Positions 35,217-43,281 of a stretch of DNA of 64,000 nt are shown piece after piece; within the stretch, counting starts at the first letter, position 1, and each line of letters starts with the position of its first letter. A program made the translations under genes and the position numbers. The DNA is from Variovorax sp. PBS-H4 (GTDB lineage: Bacteria; Pseudomonadota; Gammaproteobacteria; Burkholderiales; Burkholderiaceae_C): positions 4,092,001-4,156,000 of the forward strand of contig NZ_LR594675.1 in the NCBI RefSeq assembly GCF_901827205.1, in the 5' to 3' direction. The notes under the pieces were generated by a model. That model was not told where the DNA came from. It ran no database searches and saw only the letters and a program-made list of their open reading frames with translations.

Positions 35217-36653
35217 GTGCGACTGCCACGCCAAGTTCTGTCGGCCCTCACCTGCGCCGCCCTGCTCTACGGCTGCAGCAGCAGTCCGGCCCAGGTCGCG
35301 CCGGCCGGCGGCGTGTCCTCCGCGCCCCAGGCGGCGGCCTTCTCGACGTTGGTCGCCAGCCGCAGCGCAACGGTGGTGGACATCAGCACCTTGCGCATCG
35401 GTCGCGACGAGAGCGAAGGCGACATGAGCCTGGAGTTCGCGCCCGAGAACGATTTCGCGGACCGGCTTGCCTGGCCACTTCCGGCCAGCGCGAGGATCAG
35501 CCAGATCCGGGATCTGGCTTCGGGAATCATCATCTCCAGCGACGGGTTCATCCTCACCAGCGCGCATGTCGTCGCCCAGGTGGACGAAGCGCAGGTCCGC
35601 CTGGACGACGGGCGGCGGTTCATTGCGCGCTTGGTCGGCAGCGATCGGCAGACCGACGTCGCGCTGCTGAAGATCGATGCCGAGGAGCTTCCGGTTGCGG
35701 TCATCGGCGATTCTTCGCGGCTTTCCCCGGGCGACTGGGTGGCAGCGATCGGCGCGCCGTTCGGGTTTCATGGAAGCGTCACCAGCGGTGTGGTGAGTGC
35801 GAAGGATCGACTCATCGCCGGCGCCGGCGAGATCCCGTTCATCCAGACCGACGTCGCGATCAATCCAGGCAGCTCGGGCAGCCCACTGTTCAATGGCCGA
35901 GGCGAGGTGGTGGCGGTCAACTCCATGATCTACAGCGGCAGCGGCGGCTACATGGGACTTTCGTTCGCAGTGCCGATCAATCTCGCCATGCACATCGCGG
36001 CGCAGTTGCGTGCCACGGGGTTGGTGCGCCGAGCCCGCCTTGGCGCCGAACTCCAGGAGATGACGCCCCTGCTGGCCGAATCGTTCGGCCTTGCCCAGCC
36101 GACCGGCGCTCTGGTGGTCAACGTGGAGCCGGACGGTCCGGCGCGGCGCTCGGGCCTGGCAGCCGGCGACATCGTCACGGCCATCGACGGCGTGCGCTTC
36201 TCGCATTTCTCGGAGTTGCTGCAGCAGATCGCCGAGCGTACACCCGGCACGCGAAGTCGCCTCGATCTGTGGCGCCGCGGCGAGACGCACACCCTCTGGG
36301 TCACCCTTTCCGAGCAGTCCGGCACACGGATCCCCCCGGCCAGCAACTCCGCGCCCGAATGGAACGATGGTCTCGGCCTGAGTCTCGGCGAGCTTTCTGC
36401 CGGAACGCGCCAGCAGCTTCGCATCGACGCAGGGTTGCTGGTGCGCGAATCAAGCGGGCTCGCCCGCAGCGAGGGCATCCGGGCGGGCGATCTGATCGTC
36501 GCCGTCAATGACAAGCGCCTGGAGCGTGTGGACGATTTCCGGCGTGCCCTGTCGGGCGTGACTGCCGGCGGGACCGTTGCATTGCTGGTCATGCGCGATC
36601 GCCGGCTGGCCTACGTGCCGGTCAGGATCTCCGCGCGGCCCGCGTCGCACTGA
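35217..36653 (+). CDS. HtrA/Deg-type serine protease, lipoprotein
   Basis: 478-aa periplasmic quality-control protease. GTG 35217 gives a lipoprotein signal with lipobox LLYGC (Cys near residue 20). The catalytic triad is seen: His in LTSAHVV, Asp in QTDVALLKID, Ser in NPGSSGSPLF. Two PDZ domains follow (about 275-360 and 385-470; GLAAGDIVTAIDG and GIRAGDLIVAVND). A lipid anchor is unusual for DegP but known in some relatives. It lies 13 bp after a stress-protein gene, so it shares the Fnr-type promoter at 34642. Confidence 0.9.
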   Translation: MRLPRQVLSALTCAALLYGCSSSPAQVAPAGGVSSAPQAAAFSTLVASRSATVVDISTLRIGRDESEGDMSLEFAPENDFADRLAWPLPASARISQIRDLASGIIISSDGFILTSAHVVAQVDEAQVRLDDGRRFIARLVGSDRQTDVALLKIDAEELPVAVIGDSSRLSPGDWVAAIGAPFGFHGSVTSGVVSAKDRLIAGAGEIPFIQTDVAINPGSSGSPLFNGRGEVVAVNSMIYSGSGGYMGLSFAVPINLAMHIAAQLRATGLVRRARLGAELQEMTPLLAESFGLAQPTGALVVNVEPDGPARRSGLAAGDIVTAIDGVRFSHFSELLQQIAERTPGTRSRLDLWRRGETHTLWVTLSEQSGTRIPPASNSAPEWNDGLGLSLGELSAGTRQQLRIDAGLLVRESSGLARSEGIRAGDLIVAVNDKRLERVDDFRRALSGVTAGGTVALLVMRDRRLAYVPVRISARPASH

Positions 36654-36685
36654 CCGGCCGAGGCTCGGATGTCCCACGCGTGCAT

Positions 36686-37540
36686 TCACAACAGCCGGAA
36701 CGTGAGCAGCCGAGCACGGCAGAACGGGAAGTAGCCGGACGTGCCGAAGAAATTGCCGCCGTCGACGCGGAAGGGCACCCGGAAGCCTTGCACGCACCTG
36801 AAGTCGGACACCTCGCCGCCGAAGGGCTGTTCGCGGTACACACCCTGCGGGTTGGCGTTGCTCCAGCGCGGCATGCTCACCCAGAGGGGCTGGCCTCCGG
36901 CGTTCACGCGGATGTCGATCTGCTGGCGCATGCCACGGTGCGCGACGACGGCACGTGCGGTGTCCGCGTCCAGCGCCGTCCACGCCACCCCCGCCCCCGG
37001 CAGCAGCGAAGCCGGCGCCCAGAACGCAGCTTCGCCAACCAGCCGGCCGAAGGACGATCTCAGGTGGTCGGCGTCGCCTCCGGCGCGCACGATGGGTACC
37101 AACCCCAGGATTCGGAAGCGCGTCCAGGACCGGTCGCCGACCATCCCGTCCGAGCCCTCGGCGCGCATGAAGCCGCTGCCCGTGCGGACCCGCCACACCA
37201 GTCCATGAGGCGGGGCCAGCAACTGCTCCGCCTGCATGGGCTGGTACTGCGGCTTCTCCTTTGTGCCCAGCGACAGCTCGCCTCTCATCGTGATTTCCAC
37301 GACCGAGTCGAGCCGAGCCCCGGGCTCTATGGCGAACAGAAAAAATCGCCGCGCGGGCTCGGGCAGGTCCGCCACCATGGCGGGGTCGAAGCGGCCTTGA
37401 GCCGGCCCGGCCGTGGAGGTCAGCTGCTCCCAGGCTGCACGCGTCTGTTTTTCTTCAGCGCGCCAGCGGATGAGCTGCCATCCCGCAAGCGCTGCGACGC
37501 ACATTCCGGTGAGCGGGAGTATTCGATTGATCATTGGCAT
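36686..37540 (-). CDS. DUF6544/DUF6920-family protein
   Basis: 284 aa. One N-terminal membrane segment (about residues 5-25, ILPLTGMCVAALAGWQLI), then a beta-rich domain with LPEPARRFFLFAI and WSNANPQGVYREQPFGG, sequences I associate with this uncharacterised family. No catalytic motif is visible. ATG 37540 is used; ATG 37534 is equally possible. It converges with the HtrA-like gene and has no clear promoter element. Confidence 0.72.
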   Translation of the reverse strand: MPMINRILPLTGMCVAALAGWQLIRWRAEEKQTRAAWEQLTSTAGPAQGRFDPAMVADLPEPARRFFLFAIEPGARLDSVVEITMRGELSLGTKEKPQYQPMQAEQLLAPPHGLVWRVRTGSGFMRAEGSDGMVGDRSWTRFRILGLVPIVRAGGDADHLRSSFGRLVGEAAFWAPASLLPGAGVAWTALDADTARAVVAHRGMRQQIDIRVNAGGQPLWVSMPRWSNANPQGVYREQPFGGEVSDFRCVQGFRVPFRVDGGNFFGTSGYFPFCRARLLTFRLL

Positions 37541-37626
37541 CGAGGAACCTGGACAGGTCGGTTCGTCTTTCTGAGGAGGTTCCGCAGTGGTTGAGTATGA
37601 ACCGCGGGGACCCCTGCGCCCACGAA

Positions 37627-37640
37627 TTGATCCATATCAA
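37627..37640 (+). promoter_or_regulatory. Fnr-type class II promoter, perfect box
   Basis: TTGATCCATATCAA, exact consensus, with GAAACT (37662-37667) centred exactly 31 bp downstream and the ATG at 37704. Confidence 0.8.
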
Positions 37641-37703
37641 GCCCACTGAAACGGCAGCTGAGAAACTGTCTTCGCTTGAGTAGGCATCCGCAAGGAGTTG
37701 AAC

Positions 37704-38285
37704 ATGCACATGCGCTCAGTCACCACGGCGTTCACCTTGGCTTTGGCAATCGGCGCAGCGCCGCTCGCATCGGGCGCCCCCTCCGATGTCACAAAACTGA
37801 GGAGAACACAGTTGCAAGCCCAAGGCGGTTCGTGCGATGCCGCAGGGAACTGCAGCGAATTTTCCGTCTGGATCTATGAGGATCTCGACGGAGTCACACA
37901 GGGCGTGGTTTCGAGCAGCTACCGCACGGCCTCGGCGACGCTGAGCTTCGTCACGTGTCGGGGGCCTGCGTATGTCAATGCGGCGTTTCTCAATCATGGC
38001 AACGGGCGAAGTGGCGTCAACGCCACGCTCAATCCATCTTCCGCGGATTGCAACAGCTTCAATGCTTCTACCGTTGTCATCGACCTGATCGGCAATCCGG
38101 ACGGAACCGTTCACACCACCACGGAGGGCACTTCCAAAACCGAATTGCCAGATCTCAAGGCAAGTTACAGCTTCAAGACCGAGATGTTCGGCGAATCATT
38201 TGTCGGGACGAACGGCTACACGACGGGCACATTCGGCGGATGGGCAGAAGCGATGCGGACGAGCGACTTCACGAAAACAAAGTAG
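37704..38285 (+). CDS. Exported protein of unknown function
   Basis: 193 aa. ATG 37704 has AAGGAG six bases upstream. The signal peptide is about residues 1-25 (ending LASGAPS). The mature chain is Ser/Thr/Asn/Gly-rich and beta-like, with four Cys (SCDAAGNCSEF, VTCRGP, ADCNSF) that could form two disulfides. No family is recognised. It is the only gene behind one of the most canonical Fnr-type promoters of the window, so it may be a strongly induced periplasmic or secreted protein. Confidence 0.72.
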   Translation: MHMRSVTTAFTLALAIGAAPLASGAPSDVTKLRRTQLQAQGGSCDAAGNCSEFSVWIYEDLDGVTQGVVSSSYRTASATLSFVTCRGPAYVNAAFLNHGNGRSGVNATLNPSSADCNSFNASTVVIDLIGNPDGTVHTTTEGTSKTELPDLKASYSFKTEMFGESFVGTNGYTTGTFGGWAEAMRTSDFTKTK

Positions 38286-38394
38286 CCACCCGAGGCTTCC
38301 GGCCAATGTCGGCTTCCCTCCCGAAAGGCTGCTGGCAAAGCCCACCGCCATTCGCCGAGCGTGAGCGCGCCATGGCGAAGCTCCCGAACGCCGC

Positions 38395-39126
38395 TCAGTG
38401 AAGCTGGGCGGCCTTCATGGGCGCAGTCAGGCCCTGGATGAAGCTCGTCAGTGCCTCCACCTTGGGAATGCAGATGTCGCGCCGTCCTTTTTCGATGAAA
38501 TGGATCAAGTCGCAACGCGCCAGCCTGGACAGCGCGCGACTCACGGACTCCAGGGTCATCCCGAGGTAGTTGCCCATCTCGGCGCGTGTCATGTGCAGGG
38601 TGATCTGGTCGGTGCGCAGCCCACGCTGCGCGAGCGCATCGGCCCAGTAGCGCAGGAAGCCGGCCACCCTGGCATCAGCTGGCAAGGTGCACAGCGAGAG
38701 CAGGGAATCGTGGTCACGCACGAGTTCGCGGCTCATGGCCTCGTGCAGTGCGGTCAGCAGCGCCGGGGCGCTGAGGGCGGCCTTGAGCAGGGCCTCGTAG
38801 CGAATGACCCAGACCTCGCCGACGTCCATCGCGACCGCATCGCAACCGTAATGTCCCGCTGCGATTCCGTCCAGGCCCAGCCAGTCACCCTTGAAATGGA
38901 CGCTGACCACCTGCTCTCGCCCTTCGTCGGACAGGTTCACCATCTTGAAGAAGCCCGAGTTGACGACATACAGGCAACCGAACGCCATCCCTGCCTGGTA
39001 GATCGAGTCGCCTGCGTGCACGACCCGCCGCTGGATCGGCAAGGTCGCTTCCAGCAGCCGCAGCATGTCGCCGATGCGCTGGAAGCTCGAAGGCGCGCAC
39101 TTGGGAGAGCGGATCGTCTCTGTCAT
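38395..39126 (-). CDS. Crp/Fnr-family regulator without Fe-S cysteines
   Basis: 243 aa. The cyclic-nucleotide-binding-like beta-barrel is at about 25-140, a dimer helix at 140-165, and the winged helix at about 170-235. The recognition helix MTLESVSRALSRL carries the E-x2-S-R residues that read TTGAT half-sites. The N-terminus has a single Cys (PKCAPSS), not the C-x2-C-x5-C of oxygen-sensing Fnr. It therefore cannot hold the [4Fe-4S] cluster in the usual way and may sense heme/NO (Dnr-like) or be constitutive. It could compete for the same boxes as the Fnr at 46660. Confidence 0.88.
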   Translation of the reverse strand: MTETIRSPKCAPSSFQRIGDMLRLLEATLPIQRRVVHAGDSIYQAGMAFGCLYVVNSGFFKMVNLSDEGREQVVSVHFKGDWLGLDGIAAGHYGCDAVAMDVGEVWVIRYEALLKAALSAPALLTALHEAMSRELVRDHDSLLSLCTLPADARVAGFLRYWADALAQRGLRTDQITLHMTRAEMGNYLGMTLESVSRALSRLARCDLIHFIEKGRRDICIPKVEALTSFIQGLTAPMKAAQLH

Positions 39127-39265
39127 TTCTTGCTCCTCGTGGATCGATGGAGAGAGCTTAAGAAGCACGTGCAACACGAGCGCCAATGGGGTGCCGGGTT
39201 CGGTAACACTGCGTGAATGCTCGGTTTCAAGTTGGTATCTGGGCCCGGAAGATGGCGGATTGTTG

Positions 39266-40084
39266 ATGCCGGTCAAAGGCCGGATCGCCGCAGGACCTAC
39301 CCTCGCGGCTGTGAAGGCTGCTATCACCTCTCTCCCTACTCGCGCATCGCTTGGCGACCCGCTGGCTGCCAACCGAATGCTTGCGACTTTCGCCTCGGCT
39401 CGCCAGTTGCGGACGAATGCACACGCGGGGAGCGGTGGCCAGCCGCTGCGCGGCAAGAATATCGCCCTGCTGCTCGGATCGTCCCCGAGTGCGCACGTCG
39501 CGCCCTTGAGCAACGCCGCTCAGGCACTCGGAGCACGGGTGGCCGAGCTTCGGTTCACCAGGTCCCAGTATCCGGTTGCAGGACGCGACGACATTGGCGC
39601 CCTGGCGCGCGTGCTGGGACGCCTGTACGACGCCGTCGACTGCGAGGCCGTGGAATCGTCCGCAGCGTACCGAATCGAGAAGGAGGCTGGCATCCCGGTC
39701 TACCATGGCCTGTGCCAGGACGAGCATCCGGCACGCGTCGCCGCGGACCTGATGACGCTGCACGACCTTCATCCGCCGCCCGGAGCGTCGATCCTGTTCG
39801 TCGGCGATACGGACACGGCCCGTGCGAGCGGGTTCATCTCGGCCGCTCGCGCGATGGGGTTCGAAGTGCTGTTCAATGGGCGTGAAGGTCCCGACTTGAA
39901 GGACACGACATTCCTGGTGGATGCAAGCGATGGCCCGCACTGGTCACTGCTGGCATCCACCGGTCCGGTCGACGAGGGCCTGCGTGCGCAGAACCACCAT
40001 TGGGTGATGCAAACCATGCTGCTGCATGGGATCGTCAAGGGCTTGAGCGCAGCCGCAGGATTGTTCGAAAGGACCGAACCGTGA
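39266..40084 (+). CDS. Carbamoyltransferase-like protein, active-site motif missing
   Basis: 272 aa. The fold of ornithine/aspartate carbamoyltransferases is recognisable: LRGKNIALLLGSSPSAHVAP, then RDDIGALARVLGRLYDAVDC, IPVYHGLCQDEHPARVAADL and ILFVGDTDTARASG. The carbamoyl-phosphate motif S-T-R-T-R, which follows the first strand in active enzymes, is replaced by SSPSAH, and the HCLP-type loop is poor. It is probably inactive for transfer or has a new function. The start is uncertain; ATG 39266 is chosen. Its stop overlaps the GTG of the acyl-CoA synthetase stub. Confidence 0.65.
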   Translation: MPVKGRIAAGPTLAAVKAAITSLPTRASLGDPLAANRMLATFASARQLRTNAHAGSGGQPLRGKNIALLLGSSPSAHVAPLSNAAQALGARVAELRFTRSQYPVAGRDDIGALARVLGRLYDAVDCEAVESSAAYRIEKEAGIPVYHGLCQDEHPARVAADLMTLHDLHPPPGASILFVGDTDTARASGFISAARAMGFEVLFNGREGPDLKDTTFLVDASDGPHWSLLASTGPVDEGLRAQNHHWVMQTMLLHGIVKGLSAAAGLFERTEP

Positions 40085-40215
40085 CCATTCGCCACCTCGA
40101 TCACTTGCTCACACCGCGGTCGGTCGCCGTTTTCGGCGCCTCGAGCCGCGTCGGCAGCGTGAAATGGCCCTCATTGCGGAAACGCTCGATGCGCAAGGCA
40201 GCGCCGGGTCGATGA
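40081..40215 (+). pseudogene. N-terminal stub of an acyl-CoA synthetase (acetate-CoA ligase, NDP/ADP-forming type)
   Basis: GTG 40081 overlaps the previous stop. The first 28 codons read TIRHLDHLLTPRSVAVFGAS, the standard beginning of the CoA-binding domain of these synthetases (PRSVAVxGAS). After RVGSV the similarity ends and the frame closes at codon 45; the remaining several hundred residues are absent. A deletion or replacement joined this stub to the MgtC-like gene that starts within it. Confidence 0.65.
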
Positions 40216-41465
40216 GTGCCGGCGGCGCGCAGGACGCGCTCGTCGGCTTGGCCGTGGCGCTCGGCAGCGGCCTCTTGATCGGCATCGAGCGCGAGCGCCG
40301 CAAGGGCCAAGGCGATCAACGTGCCGCAGCGGGTTTGCGCACCTTCGCCGTCGCCGCGCTCGCCGGCGCACTCCCGCACCTGCTGCCCGCTGAAGGACTC
40401 GTTTCGATCGGTGCGGCACTCATCGCGGCGCTGGCGGCCATTTCGTACTGGCGAAGCAGGTCGCCCGACCCCGGGATGACCACGGAGCTGGCGCTATTTG
40501 CGACCTATCTGATCGGCGTGCAATCGGTCGTTGCACCGGCCCTGGCTGCCGCCAGCGCAGCCTCGCTCGCGTTGCTCCTGGCAGCGCGCCATCGCCTGCA
40601 TCGATTCGCGACCCAGCTCCTGAGTGAGCAGGAGTTGCATGACGGCCTCCTCCTCATCGCGCTCGGGCTGGTCGTCCTGCCGCTGATCCCGTCGCAGCCG
40701 ATCGAACTGCTCGGCGGCATCGATCCGCGACCGCTCGCCGCGCTGGTTCTGCTGATCATGACCATCCAGGCCGCGGGGCGGCTGGCCATGCGTTGGCTCG
40801 GCGTGCGCGGCGGCACCCTGGGCGCAGGCTTCGTATCGGGCTTTGTCTCGAGTACCGCGACAGTGGCGTCGTTCGGCAGCCAGGCACGGGCACAACCGGC
40901 CCACGCATCTGTCCTGGCCGGCGGCGCTGCGCTCTCAGGCGTCGCCACCTGGTTGCAGGCGCTCCTGGTGAGCGCAGCGGTATCCCCGGCGGCCGCGGCC
41001 GCTCTGCTTCCGATCGCGCTCGCCGGCGCAACTGGTGCTGCGGCCATCGGCCTGGTACCGCTTCTGTCGCGCGAACAGCCCATGGCGATCGAGTCGGTTC
41101 CCGACGGACGCAGCGCGCTGCGCCTGCGAGAGGCACTGGCAGTCGCCCTGGCACTGGCGCTGGCTGCGCTGCTGCTGGGCAGTGCTCGACGGCACTTCGG
41201 CGACAGTGGCCTCATGGTCGGTGTCGCTCTTGCTGCCCTTGCAGATGCCCATTCCCCGGTGGCCTCCTTGGCCTCGCTTCATGCAGCGGAAAGCCTGTCT
41301 GTCAGCCACTTCGTCGGCGGTGCGATGCTTGCCGTCGGCGCCAACACGTTGACCCGCTGCACCGTCGCCGCGATCGCAGGAGGGCATCGTTACGCGCTGC
41401 GCGTCGCGGCCGCGCTGGTCACGAGCATGGCGTGTGCCGCCGCGGCGTGGTTGGCAACCCGTTGA
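40164..41465 (+). CDS. MgtC/DUF4010-family membrane protein
   Basis: 433 aa from ATG 40164; ATG 40212 (417 aa) is nearer to the family start, and the first 16 residues may be left over from the replaced gene. The MgtC-like N-terminal domain has VGLAVALGSGLLIGIERERR. The DUF4010 C-terminal part has FVSGFVSSTATVASFG. About 11-12 membrane helices. No transport substrate is established for the family. It overlaps the acyl-CoA synthetase stub in another frame. Confidence 0.82.
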   Translation: MALIAETLDAQGSAGSMSAGGAQDALVGLAVALGSGLLIGIERERRKGQGDQRAAAGLRTFAVAALAGALPHLLPAEGLVSIGAALIAALAAISYWRSRSPDPGMTTELALFATYLIGVQSVVAPALAAASAASLALLLAARHRLHRFATQLLSEQELHDGLLLIALGLVVLPLIPSQPIELLGGIDPRPLAALVLLIMTIQAAGRLAMRWLGVRGGTLGAGFVSGFVSSTATVASFGSQARAQPAHASVLAGGAALSGVATWLQALLVSAAVSPAAAAALLPIALAGATGAAAIGLVPLLSREQPMAIESVPDGRSALRLREALAVALALALAALLLGSARRHFGDSGLMVGVALAALADAHSPVASLASLHAAESLSVSHFVGGAMLAVGANTLTRCTVAAIAGGHRYALRVAAALVTSMACAAAAWLATR

Positions 41466-41527
41466 TGCGGAATACGCCACCAGCTCCATGTGGGCGACTG
41501 CCATATGTGCGCAGACGGCACCAAAGC

Positions 41528-41541
41528 TTGATCTGGCGCAA
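41528..41541 (+). promoter_or_regulatory. Fnr-type box
   Basis: TTGATCTGGCGCAA; CACCAT (41564-41569) is centred 32 bp downstream. Upstream of the DUF2892/33-aa peptide/flavodoxin operon. Confidence 0.65.
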
Positions 41542-41600
41542 TAGCACCAGACCCACCAGGAAGCACCATTGGAGACATTCACTGCTTCAAGGAGCCCCTG

Positions 41601-41792
41601 ATGAGTCGAAACGTTGGAACAGTCGACAGGGTCATCCGCGTTGCCGCGGGCGCCGCGCTCGTCGTGCTGGCGCTCTCGAGTGTGATTGGCGCATGGGGCT
41701 ATCTCGGCGTGATCCCGCTGCTGACCGGGGCCCTCGGCAATTGCCCCGCCTACAAGCTCTTCGGCGTCAGCACTTGTCCGTCCAGCTCGTAA
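41601..41792 (+). CDS. DUF2892-family small membrane protein
   Basis: 63 aa: MSRNVGTVDRVIRVAAGAAL start, two hydrophobic segments (about 14-30 and 31-46), and the family ending GNCPAYKLFGVSTC with two Cys. Related domains form the membrane part of the YgaP sulfurtransferase, so a thiol or redox role is possible. First of three closely packed genes ending with the second flavodoxin. Confidence 0.88.
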   Translation: MSRNVGTVDRVIRVAAGAALVVLALSSVIGAWGYLGVIPLLTGALGNCPAYKLFGVSTCPSSS

Positions 41793-41799
41793 GGGCGCC

Positions 41800-41901
41800 A
41801 TGCAGAGACTTCGGATCATCGCCGCTTCGTTTGCGCTGCTTGGCGCCGCGGTGCTCTGGCTCGGTTTCAAGGTGTTGATCCTCTGGTTGACCCGAGACTG
41901 A
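41800..41901 (+). CDS. 33-aa single-span membrane peptide
   Basis: Starts 7 bp after the DUF2892 stop with AAGGGC before the ATG. The sequence is MQRLRIIAASFALLGAAVLW followed by a short end: basic N-terminus, about 22 hydrophobic residues, and a charged LTRD tail. No family. Its tight spacing between two real genes and ideal membrane-peptide layout support it. Confidence 0.55.
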   Translation: MQRLRIIAASFALLGAAVLWLGFKVLILWLTRD

Positions 41902-41939
41902 CAAGCCAGGCTTCCCAGGTCACACCGAGAGAGCTTCCC

Positions 41940-42467
41940 ATGAGCAAGATCCTCGTGATCGTGTATTCGCACACCGGTACCTCGCGCCGGCTGTCGGAGC
42001 AGCTTTGCAGCCAGCTCGGGTGGCAGCTTGCCGAGGTCGTCGAGGAGCACCCGCGCCAGGGCATCCCGGGCCTTTGGCGATGCGTGCTGGATTCGCTCTT
42101 GCGACGACGACCCGCCATCTACTACGGCGGACCGTTGCCAAAGGGCTTCGATGCAGTTGTCCTGGTGTCGCCCATCTGGCTAGGTCGATTGGCCGGGCCG
42201 ATGCGCAGCTTCGTTGCAAGACGAAGGGACCATCTACCCGATGTCGCAGTGATCTCGGTCGCCGGAGGTAGCGCAAACTTTGCGGCTGCCGCCGAGATTG
42301 CCGATCTCGTCGGCGAAGCACCCATCATCAGTACGACATTCACTGCACGAGAGATCGAAGACGGGACATGCAACGCCCGGCTCCAATTCTTCGGCGCCGC
42401 ACTCAGCGGTGCCGAGGCCACTCATGCAGCCGAGCGACGACGCATGCACTCGCCCAAGAGGGCCTGA
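41940..42467 (+). CDS. Flavodoxin-family protein (copy 2)
   Basis: 175 aa, paralogue of the protein at 11140 with conservation along the whole length (VYSHTGTSRRLSEQLCSQ; VLVSPIWLGRLAGPMRSF). SD GAGAG before the ATG. Third gene of the operon behind the box at 41528. The first copy is paired with a stress protein; this one is paired with two small membrane proteins, so the copies probably serve different partners. Confidence 0.85.
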   Translation: MSKILVIVYSHTGTSRRLSEQLCSQLGWQLAEVVEEHPRQGIPGLWRCVLDSLLRRRPAIYYGGPLPKGFDAVVLVSPIWLGRLAGPMRSFVARRRDHLPDVAVISVAGGSANFAAAAEIADLVGEAPIISTTFTAREIEDGTCNARLQFFGAALSGAEATHAAERRRMHSPKRA

Positions 42468-42592
42468 GGCATTGTTCTCGATCATGGCTCGACCGCACGA
42501 GGTCGCGTGACATCGAGCCGAGGCGAACCGTAGAAGGCGGGCGGTCCGATCCACTTGATCTTCCAGCGCAAGGCGGCGCCGTCAGGCGGCTT

Positions 42593-43192
42593 TTAAAGGG
42601 CCGTCCCTGCAGCGGCAGCGCCCAGGCCGATGGGCGCCGGCACCGCATTCACGATGCGCGTGAAGAGCGCCCGATACTCCACATCCGGCTCGCAGCCGGC
42701 CAGTGCGTCGCGGTTCTCGCCGAAAGCCTTGTCCAGATCGGCCCAGTCCTCTTGCGTCAGCACCCGTTCCGCCAGCGGCAGGATCTCCCGCTCTTCCAGC
42801 GCCATGTGCGCAAGGTAGAAATCGACATAGTGTTCGACGGCTTGCTCAAAGGCCTTGCGCCGCGACTCGCCCATCATCTCGAACGCGAGCAGCGCATGCT
42901 CCACGTTGCGGATGCGCCGTTCCCCGCGCGCGTGATCGTCGTCCAGGCGGTCGAGCAGCTCGCGCGACAGTGGTGTCCGGGCGCGCAGTTTGGGAAAGAG
43001 CAGTTCGGTCTCCTTCCGGTGATGGCGCTTTTCCGGAAATTCGTCGACATAGAACAGCATGGCCCGCAGCGCCCCGAAGTCTGGCATGGTGCCCTGGCGG
43101 CGATGCTGCGCAAGCAGCAGGACGATCGAGCGCAGCATGGCCGCGAGCGCCGAGTGTTCCTCTCGAATGATCCTGACGGTGGTGTGGTTCAT
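42593..43192 (-). CDS. Hemerythrin (HHE) domain protein
   Basis: 199 aa. Di-iron ligands of the four-helix HHE bundle are visible: H in IIREEHSAL, HH in PEKRHHRKETELLF, E/H in DDDHARGERRI and H-x-x-x-E in YLAHMALEEREI. Such proteins bind oxygen or NO or serve in iron-centre repair (YtfE-like). The C-terminus is Ala/Gly-rich. An Fnr-type box is 52 bp upstream. Confidence 0.9.
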   Translation of the reverse strand: MNHTTVRIIREEHSALAAMLRSIVLLLAQHRRQGTMPDFGALRAMLFYVDEFPEKRHHRKETELLFPKLRARTPLSRELLDRLDDDHARGERRIRNVEHALLAFEMMGESRRKAFEQAVEHYVDFYLAHMALEEREILPLAERVLTQEDWADLDKAFGENRDALAGCEPDVEYRALFTRIVNAVPAPIGLGAAAAGTAL

Positions 43193-43243
43193 GGGGTCAC
43201 CTTCTCAAAGACGCTAGGCTCGCACGGCGGACCGGCCGGGACC

Positions 43244-43257
43244 TTGTCGCAGATCAA
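43244..43257 (-). promoter_or_regulatory. Fnr-type box for the hemerythrin gene
   Basis: On the minus strand TTGATCTGCGACAA: perfect first half and one mismatch in the second. No good hexamer lies at the 31-bp offset. Confidence 0.6.
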
Positions 43258-43281
43258 AGCAACGAAGCCTCGCAAGGCGCT

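Noticed and set aside
42555..42571. TTGATCTTCCAGCGCAA resembles an Fnr box
   Set aside because: The spacer is 7 rather than 4 bases and the site lies between the 3' ends of two convergent genes, so it cannot be a promoter element for either.
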